From Paenibacillus polymyxa M1 (lineage in GTDB: Bacteria > Bacillota > Bacilli > Paenibacillales > Paenibacillaceae): 64,000 nt of DNA. Position 1 is the stretch's first letter, and every line of letters starts with the position of its first letter. The position numbers and the translations under genes are program-made. Below are positions 8,431-17,108 of the stretch, one piece after another. Under the pieces are notes generated by a model. It saw nothing but the letters and a program-made list of their open reading frames with translations. It ran no database searches and had not been told where the DNA came from. Location of the stretch: the NCBI RefSeq assembly GCF_000237325.1, contig NC_017542.1, positions 3,878,501 through 3,942,500 of the forward strand, given 5' to 3'.

Positions 8431-9336
8431 TTACCGCTCACCCACTACGAAAACCTCCGGAACTAGCTTGATGCCGGTTTGAGATGATATTGTACTTTGA
8501 ATATGCTTCATTAGGGTAAGCACGTCCTCTGCTGTCGCTTGACCGGTATTTACAATGAAATTAGCATGTTGTACAGATACCTCAGCGCCTCCCGCTTTCA
8601 AACCTTTAAGACCTGCGCTTTCAATAAGCCGGGCAGCATAGTCTCCTGGTGGATTACGGAACACGCTTCCTGCACAAGCTAACTGTAGCGGCTGGGTCAG
8701 CCTACGGCGGTCTTTAAAAGCCGCAAGCGCTGCTGAGATTTCCTCTCGGTCCCCCCGCTTCATCTGGAACACTGCCTCTGTCACCATTCCACGTTGCTCA
8801 TGCAGCACGGAGTGACGATAGCTAAAATGCATATCCTCGGCATTGTACACAGCCAATTCCCCTGTATCCAGCACAATCTCAGCGGACTGGAATATTTGTG
8901 ACACATCAGACCCGTGGGCACCGGCGTTCATGTAGACAGCCCCACCGACCGATCCTGGAATACCACCAGCAAACTCAAGGCCTGACAGACCCTGCTTGCT
9001 AGCCATAACACATAGTTTGACCAGTGAAACGCCTCCACCAGCAACGATCTGTTCATCCTCAAAACGAACATAATCAAATCCTGGTCCCAGCTTGATCACC
9101 AGTCCCCGAATCCCTTTGTCAGAGACGAGCATGTTGGAGCCCCGCCCCAACTGCATCCAGGGAATTCCGTGCTCGCTAGCCAGCTTCAAAATCTTTGCCA
9201 ATTGCTCTTTGGTATCCGGGATCACAAGAGCATCCGCAGGGCCTCCGATCTTCCAGGTTGTATATTTGGACAGCGGTTCATGCTCCAGCACTTTTCCGAT
9301 ATCATGCTCCGCTAATAATGGCATCCATTGCTGCAT
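8431..9336 (-). CDS. murB: UDP-N-acetylenolpyruvoylglucosamine reductase MurB
   Basis: FAD enzyme that reduces the MurA product to UDP-MurNAc with NADPH. 301 residues from the ATG at 9336 (AAGGAGG site). Motifs: YTTWKIGGPADALV (FAD domain), GRGSNMLV, GGIPGSVGGAVYMNAGAHG, and CAGSVFRNPPGDYAARLIE with the proton-donor serine. The type II form, lacking the extra loop, is normal for Firmicutes. The 146-bp gap to murG contains a possible weak promoter (TTGTCA, 16 bp, TACATA). Confidence 0.95.
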   Translation of the reverse strand: MQQWMPLLAEHDIGKVLEHEPLSKYTTWKIGGPADALVIPDTKEQLAKILKLASEHGIPWMQLGRGSNMLVSDKGIRGLVIKLGPGFDYVRFEDEQIVAGGGVSLVKLCVMASKQGLSGLEFAGGIPGSVGGAVYMNAGAHGSDVSQIFQSAEIVLDTGELAVYNAEDMHFSYRHSVLHEQRGMVTEAVFQMKRGDREEISAALAAFKDRRRLTQPLQLACAGSVFRNPPGDYAARLIESAGLKGLKAGGAEVSVQHANFIVNTGQATAEDVLTLMKHIQSTISSQTGIKLVPEVFVVGER

Positions 9337-9482
9337 TGTACTGAAACCTCCTTGTTGCTTGCCCCGCATCGTTATAAGGCTCTCACCTAACAACCGGCAG
9401 CCTGGGTGATGGTCACAATCTATAGGGTATCCTATGTAAATACCGTCCAGTGTGTGACAACCGCCCAAATCTGCGCTGCGGA

Positions 9483-10592
9483 CTACCTATTATGGGCAAG
9501 ACGCTCCATTTCTTTTACTAAAATATCTGCTGAGTCAGGCTTGCCAAGCGCAGATGCCAGCTCCGCCATTTGGCTCCGCCTTGCCTCATCCTTCATAATT
9601 TCCGCTATAGATTGAAACAGAGCCGGGCCACTTAATTCCTTTTCTGTGATCATGACAGAAGCCCCTGCCTTTTCAAGTGTACGAGCATTAGCCTCCTGGT
9701 GGTTATTCGTCACATTGGGTGATGGAATCAGAATGGACGGAATGCCGAGCGATGTAATCTCTGCCAAGAAGGACGCACCTGCGCGATTAACAATTAAAGA
9801 GGTACAAGCCAGTACCTCAGGCATATTGTGAATATAGGGAAGCACGTGTAGATGATTGGGCAATGAGCCGATCTGATTTCGTATGCTGTCCAGCGTTTGC
9901 TCATAGTAAGATTCGCCGGTCACATATACAAAATGGACGTCTTTCAGTTGCGAAAGTTGCGGAACCATTGCAATCATGGCATCATTAATGGCCTTCGCCC
10001 CTCTGCTGCCGCCAACCACCAGGACAACCGAGCTGTTCATCGGAACCCCTAATGTAGCAAATCCCCGATCCCGGTTAGCCAAACGAACTGTTGTAGCACG
10101 CGGGTTCCCAGTGTAAAGTACATTTTTAGCTTTAGGAAAAGCTCCTTCCGAGCCTTCAAAGCTAACAGCCACTGTATCCACATAGCGACTCAGAAATGCA
10201 TTGGTCAATCCAGGAATCGCATTTTGTTCATGAATAATGCTGGGTATTCCCAACTTGGAAGCTGCATAAACGACAGGGCCGCATACATACCCCCCGGTAC
10301 CAATAACGATATCTGGCTTAAATTTCTTTAATAATGCTTTGGACCTGCGAACTCCTTTGAAAAAGCGCATGATTGTTTTTATATTTTCCACAGACAAGCT
10401 GCGACGAAATCCTGTGATATCAATAGCCTCAAATGGGATTTTTTCCTGAGGAACCAATTTACTTTCAAGTCCTCGTTGACCGCCAATGTATAAAAATTCA
10501 GCGTCTGGATCTATTTCTTCGCACTGTCTGGCTACGGCAAGTGCTGGATAAATATGCCCTCCAGTACCGCCGCCGCTCAACACGACGCGCAT
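9483..10592 (-). CDS. murG: Lipid II synthase MurG
   Basis: Peripheral membrane GT28 glycosyltransferase that adds GlcNAc to lipid I to make lipid II. 369 residues. The N-terminal glycine loop is MRVVLSGGGTGGHIYPALAV. Further motifs are IGTGGYVCGPVVYAA, IHEQNAIPGLTN and, in the donor domain, GGSRGAKAIN and VNRAGASFLAEI. A GAGGTG site precedes the ATG. It starts 6 bp after spoVE, so the two are translationally close. Confidence 0.96.
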   Translation of the reverse strand: MRVVLSGGGTGGHIYPALAVARQCEEIDPDAEFLYIGGQRGLESKLVPQEKIPFEAIDITGFRRSLSVENIKTIMRFFKGVRRSKALLKKFKPDIVIGTGGYVCGPVVYAASKLGIPSIIHEQNAIPGLTNAFLSRYVDTVAVSFEGSEGAFPKAKNVLYTGNPRATTVRLANRDRGFATLGVPMNSSVVLVVGGSRGAKAINDAMIAMVPQLSQLKDVHFVYVTGESYYEQTLDSIRNQIGSLPNHLHVLPYIHNMPEVLACTSLIVNRAGASFLAEITSLGIPSILIPSPNVTNNHQEANARTLEKAGASVMITEKELSGPALFQSIAEIMKDEARRSQMAELASALGKPDSADILVKEMERLAHNR

Positions 10593-10598
10593 AAACGT

Positions 10599-11696
10599 TC
10601 ACCTCGCATAACGTGATAAATTTAATAAAATGCCCAGAGCAGTTAGCATTAAGGTCAGTGAAGAACCTCCATAGCTGATTAAGGGCAGTGTTATTCCTGT
10701 CACCGGCATTAGACCGATAACAACACCAATATTAATAACGACCTGTACCGCCACCATTCCGACAATACCTACCGCAAGCAAACTGCCATAGGTGTCCGGG
10801 ATGGTAATAGCGACACGCATCCCTCTCCAAACAAGGACCAAAAAAAGCCCCAGCACCGTCATTCCACCGATAAAACCAAGCTCCTCCGCCAGTATGGAAA
10901 AGATAAAGTCCGTCTGTGGCTCAGGAACGTAGCTATATTTTTGCCGACTCATGCCGAGCCCCAAGCCCGCCAATCCGCCAGGACCAATAGCATATAGCGA
11001 TTGAATAATTTGATAACCCGCGCCAAGCGGATCAGACCAAGGGTCCAGAAACGCGGTAATACGCTGGAGTCGATAAGGGGCAGCTGCAATCAGTGCAGCA
11101 AACCCCGCTGCCCCCGACAAGGCCAGTAGACCAAGATGCTTCATACGCGCGCCTGCCGTAAATACGATCAGCATGGATGCTCCCATCATTACCGTGCCTG
11201 TGCCCAAATCAGGCTGGAGCATGATGAGCCCAAAGGCCAGTCCCATGAGCCCAAGCGGAGGCAAAAGCCCGCGCGTAAAAGAGCTAATATCATAGTCAGG
11301 ACGACTGAGCCATTGAGAGAGAAAAAGAATCATACCCAGCTTCATAAACTCGGAAGGCTGAATGCCAAAAGAGCTAATACCGAGCCAGCTTCGTGCGCCG
11401 CCTCTTACTACACCAATGCCAGGAATTAAAACGGCAACCAGTAGAGCCAGACAGATCAACAATACGACCTTGGCATATTTCTGCCAAATCCGATAGTCCG
11501 TTCGGGCAGTAAAGTACATGGCTACAAGGCCGAGCCCCGCAAACAGCAATTGTCGTTTAACAAAATAGTAGGAGTCCCCGTACTCGTGAAAAGCGAGGAC
11601 GGCGCCCGCGCTGTATACCATAACCATGCCGATGGCTAACAAGCTTACAATACAGACGAAAAGCCATATATCTGGCGCCGGACGAGATTGCTTCAT
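10599..11696 (-). CDS. spoVE: SEDS-family peptidoglycan polymerase SpoVE (FtsW-like)
   Basis: SEDS (shape, elongation, division, sporulation) membrane glycosyltransferase, 365 residues with ten hydrophobic segments. Family motifs present: MVMVYSAGAVLA, LGISSFGIQPSEFMKLG, LMLQPDLGTGTVM, the large loop YSYVPEPQTDFIFSI and PLISYGGSS. Polymerises lipid II with a partner class B PBP. Called SpoVE rather than FtsW from its place between murD and murG, as in Bacillus; the SpoVD partner gene lies upstream in the same cluster. Its ribosome binding site is weak (GGGGTGG) next to a hairpin. Confidence 0.9.
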   Translation of the reverse strand: MKQSRPAPDIWLFVCIVSLLAIGMVMVYSAGAVLAFHEYGDSYYFVKRQLLFAGLGLVAMYFTARTDYRIWQKYAKVVLLICLALLVAVLIPGIGVVRGGARSWLGISSFGIQPSEFMKLGMILFLSQWLSRPDYDISSFTRGLLPPLGLMGLAFGLIMLQPDLGTGTVMMGASMLIVFTAGARMKHLGLLALSGAAGFAALIAAAPYRLQRITAFLDPWSDPLGAGYQIIQSLYAIGPGGLAGLGLGMSRQKYSYVPEPQTDFIFSILAEELGFIGGMTVLGLFLVLVWRGMRVAITIPDTYGSLLAVGIVGMVAVQVVINIGVVIGLMPVTGITLPLISYGGSSLTLMLTALGILLNLSRYAR

Positions 11697-11718
11697 CAGG
11701 AGGCCACCCCTTGCATAA

Positions 11719-11747
11719 AAGTAGGGGCTTATCCAACCCCCCTACTT
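11719..11747 (-). terminator. Intra-operon hairpin between murD and spoVE
   Basis: Inverted repeat AAGTAGGGG / CCCCTACTT (9 bp, loop 11 nt) overlapping the murD stop codon and followed on the minus strand by TTTTA. It resembles a weak terminator or mRNA-stabilising hairpin ahead of spoVE; read-through must occur if spoVE depends on the upstream promoters. Confidence 0.4.
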
Positions 11748-13167
11748 ACAATTTATGCGCCGCCTCTTTAAAAATACGTCCACGCTCTTCATAGGATTGG
11801 AACATATCCCAACTTGCACAAGCGGGTGAGAGTAATACCACATCTCCCGTCTCAGCAAATTGAGCTGCCTTGTTTACAGCCTCCACGAGCGTAGCGGCGG
11901 CATCCTCCCCATTATCGACGACCTTGACATGCTCTATTCCAGCCTGACGAGCCCGATCTGCCAGCTTATGCCGTGTCTCACCCAAGAGTACAACAGCTTT
12001 CACACCTTCCTGCAAGGATGGTACAAGCTCCGCATAATCAGAGCCACGATCCAATCCTCCGGCAATGAGTACGATAGGTTGCTTAAAGGAAGATAAGGCC
12101 ATCATTGTCGCTTTCGAATTGGTTGCTTTGGAATTGTTGTAATAAGCTACTCCACCGTGTTCTAAAACATATTCAAGCCGATGTTCTACACCGCGAAAAG
12201 AGCCTAATGGTTCCGCTAATTTTGCTGGTTCTGCGCCTGCGGCAATGGCGATTGCACAAGCAGCTAGAGCATTTTCTACGTTAAAACGACCCGGAAGCCC
12301 AATATCGGTCACGCCTATAATGGGATGCAGTACCCCATTTCCATCACGGTATACGATGTTTCTTTCAATATCATCCGTCACATCCGGTATGTATGGCGGG
12401 TCAGCGAACAGCCCTTCCTGCAAACGTTCCGTCATTGAGAAAGGAAGCAGCTTCGCTTGAATATAGGGCACAAGCTCCCGGCAGACGGAATCATCCCAGT
12501 TCACGACTGCGGTATCCGACGCTGTTTGATTGGCAAATAGACGTGCCTTCGATGCAACATAGTCCTCCATACCTCCGTGGTAGTCCAAATGGGTCTCAGC
12601 TACATTGAGCAAGCAGGCTACTGCGGGCTTGAAATCCTTTGTTCCTTTTAACTGAAAGCTGCTCAGCTCCACAACCATCCACTCGTCCGACTTGGCGTCC
12701 ACAGCCGCCTCGCATAATGGCGTACCGATATTACCAGCCACGATCGGATTCATGCCGGATGCCTCCAACAACTTGCCCACCCAAGTGGTCGTGGTCGTCT
12801 TTCCGTTGGAGCCAGTAATTCCGATAATCGGAGCTTTGCATAGATGGTAGGCGACCTCAACCTCGGTCACGACCTCAATGCCGAGCTCGACAGCTTTCTG
12901 TACGGGAGGGGCCGTGTAAGGAATTCCTGGATTTTTGACAACCAGTTTCACTCCAGGATGAATCAGCCCTTCCGGGTGACCCCCGCATAAAACGGAAATT
13001 CCCAAAGCCTCTAATTCAGAAGCTTCGGGACATTGTTCCCTATCTTTTTTATCATTGACTGTGAGCTTGGCCCCGGCCTGATGTAGCACCTTGGCAACTT
13101 GTACGCCGCTTTTGGCCAGACCGATAATGACAACTTCCTGATCTCGGTATGCGTCTGGATGATTCAT
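11746..13167 (-). CDS. murD: UDP-MurNAc-L-alanine:D-glutamate ligase MurD
   Basis: Cytoplasmic ATP-dependent ligase adding D-Glu to UDP-MurNAc-L-Ala. 473 residues from the ATG at 13167 (site AAGGGG). N-terminal Rossmann domain (VVIIGLAKSGVQVAKVL), central ATP site GITGSNGKTTTTTW, then ELSSFQLKGT and NVAETHLDYHGGMEDY, and C-terminal domain with GVEHRLEYV, NNSKATNSKAT and GGLDRGSDY. It begins 5 bp after mraY. Confidence 0.97.
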   Translation of the reverse strand: MNHPDAYRDQEVVIIGLAKSGVQVAKVLHQAGAKLTVNDKKDREQCPEASELEALGISVLCGGHPEGLIHPGVKLVVKNPGIPYTAPPVQKAVELGIEVVTEVEVAYHLCKAPIIGITGSNGKTTTTTWVGKLLEASGMNPIVAGNIGTPLCEAAVDAKSDEWMVVELSSFQLKGTKDFKPAVACLLNVAETHLDYHGGMEDYVASKARLFANQTASDTAVVNWDDSVCRELVPYIQAKLLPFSMTERLQEGLFADPPYIPDVTDDIERNIVYRDGNGVLHPIIGVTDIGLPGRFNVENALAACAIAIAAGAEPAKLAEPLGSFRGVEHRLEYVLEHGGVAYYNNSKATNSKATMMALSSFKQPIVLIAGGLDRGSDYAELVPSLQEGVKAVVLLGETRHKLADRARQAGIEHVKVVDNGEDAAATLVEAVNKAAQFAETGDVVLLSPACASWDMFQSYEERGRIFKEAAHKL

Positions 13168-13171
13168 TTGT

Positions 13172-14140
13172 CTACAACCCCTTGTTGAGATAAAGTCCAA
13201 GTCCTGCCAACAGCAGTCCTACAGCCCAGAATGTAATAACTACGCGCCATTCGGACCAGCCGGACAGCTCGAAATGATGATGAATCGGGCTCATTTTGAA
13301 AATACGCTTGCCACGGGTTTTAAAGGAAGCTACCTGCAAGACCACGGACAGCATTTCAATCACGAATACACCACCGATGATGAGGAACAAAATTTCGCTT
13401 TTCGTAACAATGGCAATGGCACCAATGGCTCCGCCGATTCCCAGCGAGCCTGTGTCACCCATAAATACCTTGGCAGGATGAGCATTATATACGAGAAAAC
13501 CAAGTACAGCGCCAATCATGGCCGCTGCGCAAACTGCAGCCGGAAGCGAGGTTGCTTGAATCGCCACAATGGCATAAGCAGCAAATGCAATCGCACTTGT
13601 ACCAGACAGCAGCCCGTCCAGCCCATCTGTAAAATTGACAGCGTTGCTGATCGCCAGCATCATGATAATAATGAACGGATAGTAGAACCAACCTCCCCAA
13701 TCAAAAGACCATGAGGTGCCCGGGATGCCGATTGCCGTGCTGTGATCATTGCTAATCAGAAGCCAGCACATAATCGCGCCAAACAATAACTGCCCGAACA
13801 GCTTTTGACGTGCCGTCAGACCGAGCGAGCGTTTGAATACAATTTTAATATAGTCGTCCAAAAAGCCGATCAGCCCAAAACCGAGCGTAGCAACCAGCAG
13901 AACGTAAAAGTCCGTATTTTTAATAGCTGAAAACTTTAGAAAGGTCAGCGTAAAAGCCAGCAAGATTACGATACCGCCCATTGTAGGCGTACCTATCTTT
14001 TTAAGATGGCTTTGTGGCCCGTCATCCCGGACCTGCTGGCCGAATTTCATTCGCCGCAGCAGCGGAATGAGCAGTGGAGCGGCAATGACCGCCAGTATAA
14101 ACGATACGACGATCGTCAGCAGTAATAATTGAATATCCAT
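13172..14140 (-). CDS. mraY: Phospho-MurNAc-pentapeptide translocase MraY
   Basis: Integral membrane enzyme making lipid I from UDP-MurNAc-pentapeptide and undecaprenyl phosphate. 322 residues and ten membrane helices. Conserved loops are present: DGPQSHLKKIGTPTMGG, GFLDDYIKI with the Mg-binding DD, NFTDGLDGLL, VFMGDTGSLG and MSPIHHHFE with the histidine triad. GGGAG site before ATG. Lies 22 bp after murF. Confidence 0.97.
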   Translation of the reverse strand: MDIQLLLLTIVVSFILAVIAAPLLIPLLRRMKFGQQVRDDGPQSHLKKIGTPTMGGIVILLAFTLTFLKFSAIKNTDFYVLLVATLGFGLIGFLDDYIKIVFKRSLGLTARQKLFGQLLFGAIMCWLLISNDHSTAIGIPGTSWSFDWGGWFYYPFIIIMMLAISNAVNFTDGLDGLLSGTSAIAFAAYAIVAIQATSLPAAVCAAAMIGAVLGFLVYNAHPAKVFMGDTGSLGIGGAIGAIAIVTKSEILFLIIGGVFVIEMLSVVLQVASFKTRGKRIFKMSPIHHHFELSGWSEWRVVITFWAVGLLLAGLGLYLNKGL

Positions 14141-14162
14141 GGGAGTCTCCCTCTCGTCAACA

Positions 14163-15566
14163 TCAGTTCTGTAGCGGACCGTTTTTCAGCGCATCCACAA
14201 TTTCTTCTAATCGCATCCCTCTGGATGCCTTAACCAGCACAATATCATCGGCATGGAGATAAGACCGCAAATGCTGGATCAGCTTTTGCTTATCTGTATA
14301 AGCATGTACGTTAGCAGTTGGCATTGTCCCTTGCGCACCCTGCGCAATCGAAGCGCCTAATGCACCATAGGTAAACAGTGCCTCTATGTTATGCTTTGCA
14401 GCAAAACGCCCAATTTCTTCATGAAATTGCTTTTCCTCAGCGCCCAGCTCCAGCATATCACCAAGCACGGCTATTTTACGTCCACCCGTTTTATATGCAG
14501 ACAACGTCTGAATTGCAGCCTTCATTGAAGCAGGACTGGCATTGTAAGCGTCATTTAGCACGGTAAGTCCATCCGAACACTTCACGACCTCAATGCGCAT
14601 GCCCGTCAGCTTTAAAGACGACAACCCTTTACGTATATGGTCTGCATCCACATTGAAATGACGTGCTACCGCCAGCGCTGCCAATCCGTTTACAACATTG
14701 TGCTGTCCGAGCAAGGGAAGCCGGAAAGCCTCTTGGCCTGATTGGGCTGTTATGAATAAGCTACCTTCTCCATCCGAAGTGATTTCAGTTGGATAATCAT
14801 CATTGTCCGCAGCTAACCCGAACGTGAATAATTCTAATCCTTCAGGCTTGACCGTTTCAGGCTCCGCCAACACTTGTGGAAGTAGTGGTTCATCCCCATT
14901 ATAGATAAGCAATCCACCGGGTTTAATCCCACTTGCGATTTCCAGCTTTGCACGAGCAATTTCAGTGCGAGAACCAAGCTGAAGTAAATGCGATTCGCCA
15001 ATGTTAGTTATGACAGCTACATCTGGTTGGGCAATATTAGCCAGCAGACGGATTTCCCCGCGTCCACTCATGCCCATCTCCAGAACCAGGATATCTGTAT
15101 CCTGCGGCATGGACAGTACTGTTAAAGGCAACCCGATATGATTGTTATAATTCCCTTCGGTTTTGTGTACTTTAAAAGTCGTGCCTAATAGAGCATTTAC
15201 AATATCTTTTGTCGTCGTCTTGCCGTTGCTTCCCGTGATTCCAACGACAGAAACGCCAGTTTCGCGCAAGTATGCAGCTGCTAGATGCTGAAGAGCTTCT
15301 AACGTATCCTCGACCTCAATAGCATTGACAGTCGGAGGTGCTCCATGATCCTTTTGCCATAAATATGCTGTTGCCCCTCTCTCGCTTACGATCTGCTGAA
15401 CATAATGATGTCCATCAAATCGTTCACCCACGAGTGGAACGAACAGTCCCAGACTCTGCGGCCTGCGTGAGTCTGTAAAAACGCCCTCAACCATCCGTTC
15501 GGCGTCCGCCTCTGCGTGAAGTGTTCCTCCACACATGGATGCAATCTGACCGATTGTTCTTTTCAT
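14163..15566 (-). CDS. murF: UDP-MurNAc-tripeptide:D-Ala-D-Ala ligase MurF
   Basis: Adds the D-Ala-D-Ala dipeptide to complete the UDP-MurNAc-pentapeptide. 467 residues from the ATG at 15566, which overlaps the murE stop as ATGA and suggests translational coupling. ATP loop GITGSNGKTTTKDIV, then EGNYNNHIGLPLTVL, LEMGMSGRGEI, ITNIGESHL and NDAYNASPASMKAAI are all typical. Confidence 0.97.
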   Translation of the reverse strand: MKRTIGQIASMCGGTLHAEADAERMVEGVFTDSRRPQSLGLFVPLVGERFDGHHYVQQIVSERGATAYLWQKDHGAPPTVNAIEVEDTLEALQHLAAAYLRETGVSVVGITGSNGKTTTKDIVNALLGTTFKVHKTEGNYNNHIGLPLTVLSMPQDTDILVLEMGMSGRGEIRLLANIAQPDVAVITNIGESHLLQLGSRTEIARAKLEIASGIKPGGLLIYNGDEPLLPQVLAEPETVKPEGLELFTFGLAADNDDYPTEITSDGEGSLFITAQSGQEAFRLPLLGQHNVVNGLAALAVARHFNVDADHIRKGLSSLKLTGMRIEVVKCSDGLTVLNDAYNASPASMKAAIQTLSAYKTGGRKIAVLGDMLELGAEEKQFHEEIGRFAAKHNIEALFTYGALGASIAQGAQGTMPTANVHAYTDKQKLIQHLRSYLHADDIVLVKASRGMRLEEIVDALKNGPLQN

Positions 15567-17053
15567 CACTTGGATAAACCCCTTATCGCTTCTTTGGCTA
15601 CGATGCGATCATCGAATTCATGCACCGTTTTTCCGATCAACTGGTAAGTCTCATGACCTTTTCCCGCAATCAATACTACATCGTCAGGGCTTGCCATTTC
15701 AACAGCTTTATGAATTGCAGTTCTGCGATCCACGATCAGTTCATAACGTTCGGCAGGTACACCTTCATCAATCAACCCTTGTTCGATATCTTTCAAAATC
15801 ACTATCGGGTCTTCTGTTCGCGGATTGTCGGAAGTAATAAACGAATGATCGCTGTATCGTGCAGCAATTTTCCCCATCAACGGACGTTTTGTACGATCTC
15901 GATCTCCGCCGCAACCAAACACACACCATACTTTACCAGTCGCAAATTCCTTTACGGTGCGAAGGACATTTTCCAATCCGTCTGGCGTATGGGCATAATC
16001 AACAATTACAGCAAAGGGTTGACCCGCATCAACAGGCTCTACGCGCCCATCCACGCCTGCGATAGATTCCAGGCTCCGCTTGATATCTACCAGTGAGATA
16101 CCTTCCAGCAAAGCAGCTGAAATGGCTGCTAGTGCGTTGTACACATTAAACTTGCCTACCATTCGAAGCTCAATGTCAGTTTCTCCTTTAAAAGTGGATA
16201 CATGGAAGGAGGTTCCCTTGGCACTTATAGTGATACGAGACGCTTGCACATCCGAATCCTTTTCTACGCCGTAGGTAATCACTTGGGCCGCAGTTTGAGC
16301 CTGCAAATAGGAAGAGGCCGGATCATCTGCATTCAGAACAGCATATTTACTATTGGATGCATCACGCGAGAAGGCATTTCCCAGTCTGGAGAACAAAAGT
16401 CCCTTGGCAGCGCGGTACTCCTCCATCGTGTTGTGATAGTCTAGATGGTCCTGCGTCAGGTTTGTAAATATAGCGGTACGAAAATCTGTTCCTTTGACAC
16501 GGCCCTGCTCCAAAGCATGTGAGGATACCTCCATGACACAGCATTGAACCCCTTGCTCTGCCATATTCCCGAGATAACGTTGCAGTTCTACTGCTTCAGG
16601 CGTAGTGCCGGACATAGGATAAGACTGGCCGTTGTAACGCATTTGAATGGTACCAATCAGCCCGGTGTTCACCCCGGCGTCCTGCATAATTTTTTCAATC
16701 AGGTACGTTATCGTTGTTTTCCCGTTCGTTCCGGTTATGCCGATCATGCGCATACGGCGGCTTGGTGAATCAAACATATAATCCGCCAAAACCGCCATGG
16801 CATGTCGCGCATCCTTAACAACAAGCTGCGGAACAGGCACATCCAGTTCTCTCTCTACGACCAAAGCCGCCGCTCCGGACGCAACGGCCTGCCCAGCATA
16901 GTCATGTCCATCTACTGTAAAACCGGGTAAGCACAGAAATAAGTCTCCCGGTTGGACACGACGTGAATCCGCCCCGATTCCTCGGCAATCCACTGTACCG
17001 TCACCCATCACTCGGGAGACGGCCAGCAGTGAAGCCAATTGTTGAAGCTGCAT
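15566..17053 (-). CDS. murE: UDP-MurNAc-dipeptide:meso-diaminopimelate ligase MurE
   Basis: Adds meso-diaminopimelate to UDP-MurNAc-L-Ala-D-Glu. The specificity motif DNPRTEDP is intact, so the wall is of the meso-DAP type rather than lysine. ATP loop GITGTNGKTTITYLI; FTNLTQDHLDYHNTMEEY carries the carbamylated-lysine region neighbourhood; DYAHTPDGL and GCGGDRDRTKRPLM follow. Start set at the ATG 17053 (GGAGG 8 nt before), 495 residues; an in-frame ATG further upstream has no better site. Confidence 0.96.
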   Translation of the reverse strand: MQLQQLASLLAVSRVMGDGTVDCRGIGADSRRVQPGDLFLCLPGFTVDGHDYAGQAVASGAAALVVERELDVPVPQLVVKDARHAMAVLADYMFDSPSRRMRMIGITGTNGKTTITYLIEKIMQDAGVNTGLIGTIQMRYNGQSYPMSGTTPEAVELQRYLGNMAEQGVQCCVMEVSSHALEQGRVKGTDFRTAIFTNLTQDHLDYHNTMEEYRAAKGLLFSRLGNAFSRDASNSKYAVLNADDPASSYLQAQTAAQVITYGVEKDSDVQASRITISAKGTSFHVSTFKGETDIELRMVGKFNVYNALAAISAALLEGISLVDIKRSLESIAGVDGRVEPVDAGQPFAVIVDYAHTPDGLENVLRTVKEFATGKVWCVFGCGGDRDRTKRPLMGKIAARYSDHSFITSDNPRTEDPIVILKDIEQGLIDEGVPAERYELIVDRRTAIHKAVEMASPDDVVLIAGKGHETYQLIGKTVHEFDDRIVAKEAIRGLSK

Positions 17054-17108
17054 CTTACATTCCTCCATTGCTCTCTCGTTATTCATAGTATGGTATAAAA
17101 AGAACCTA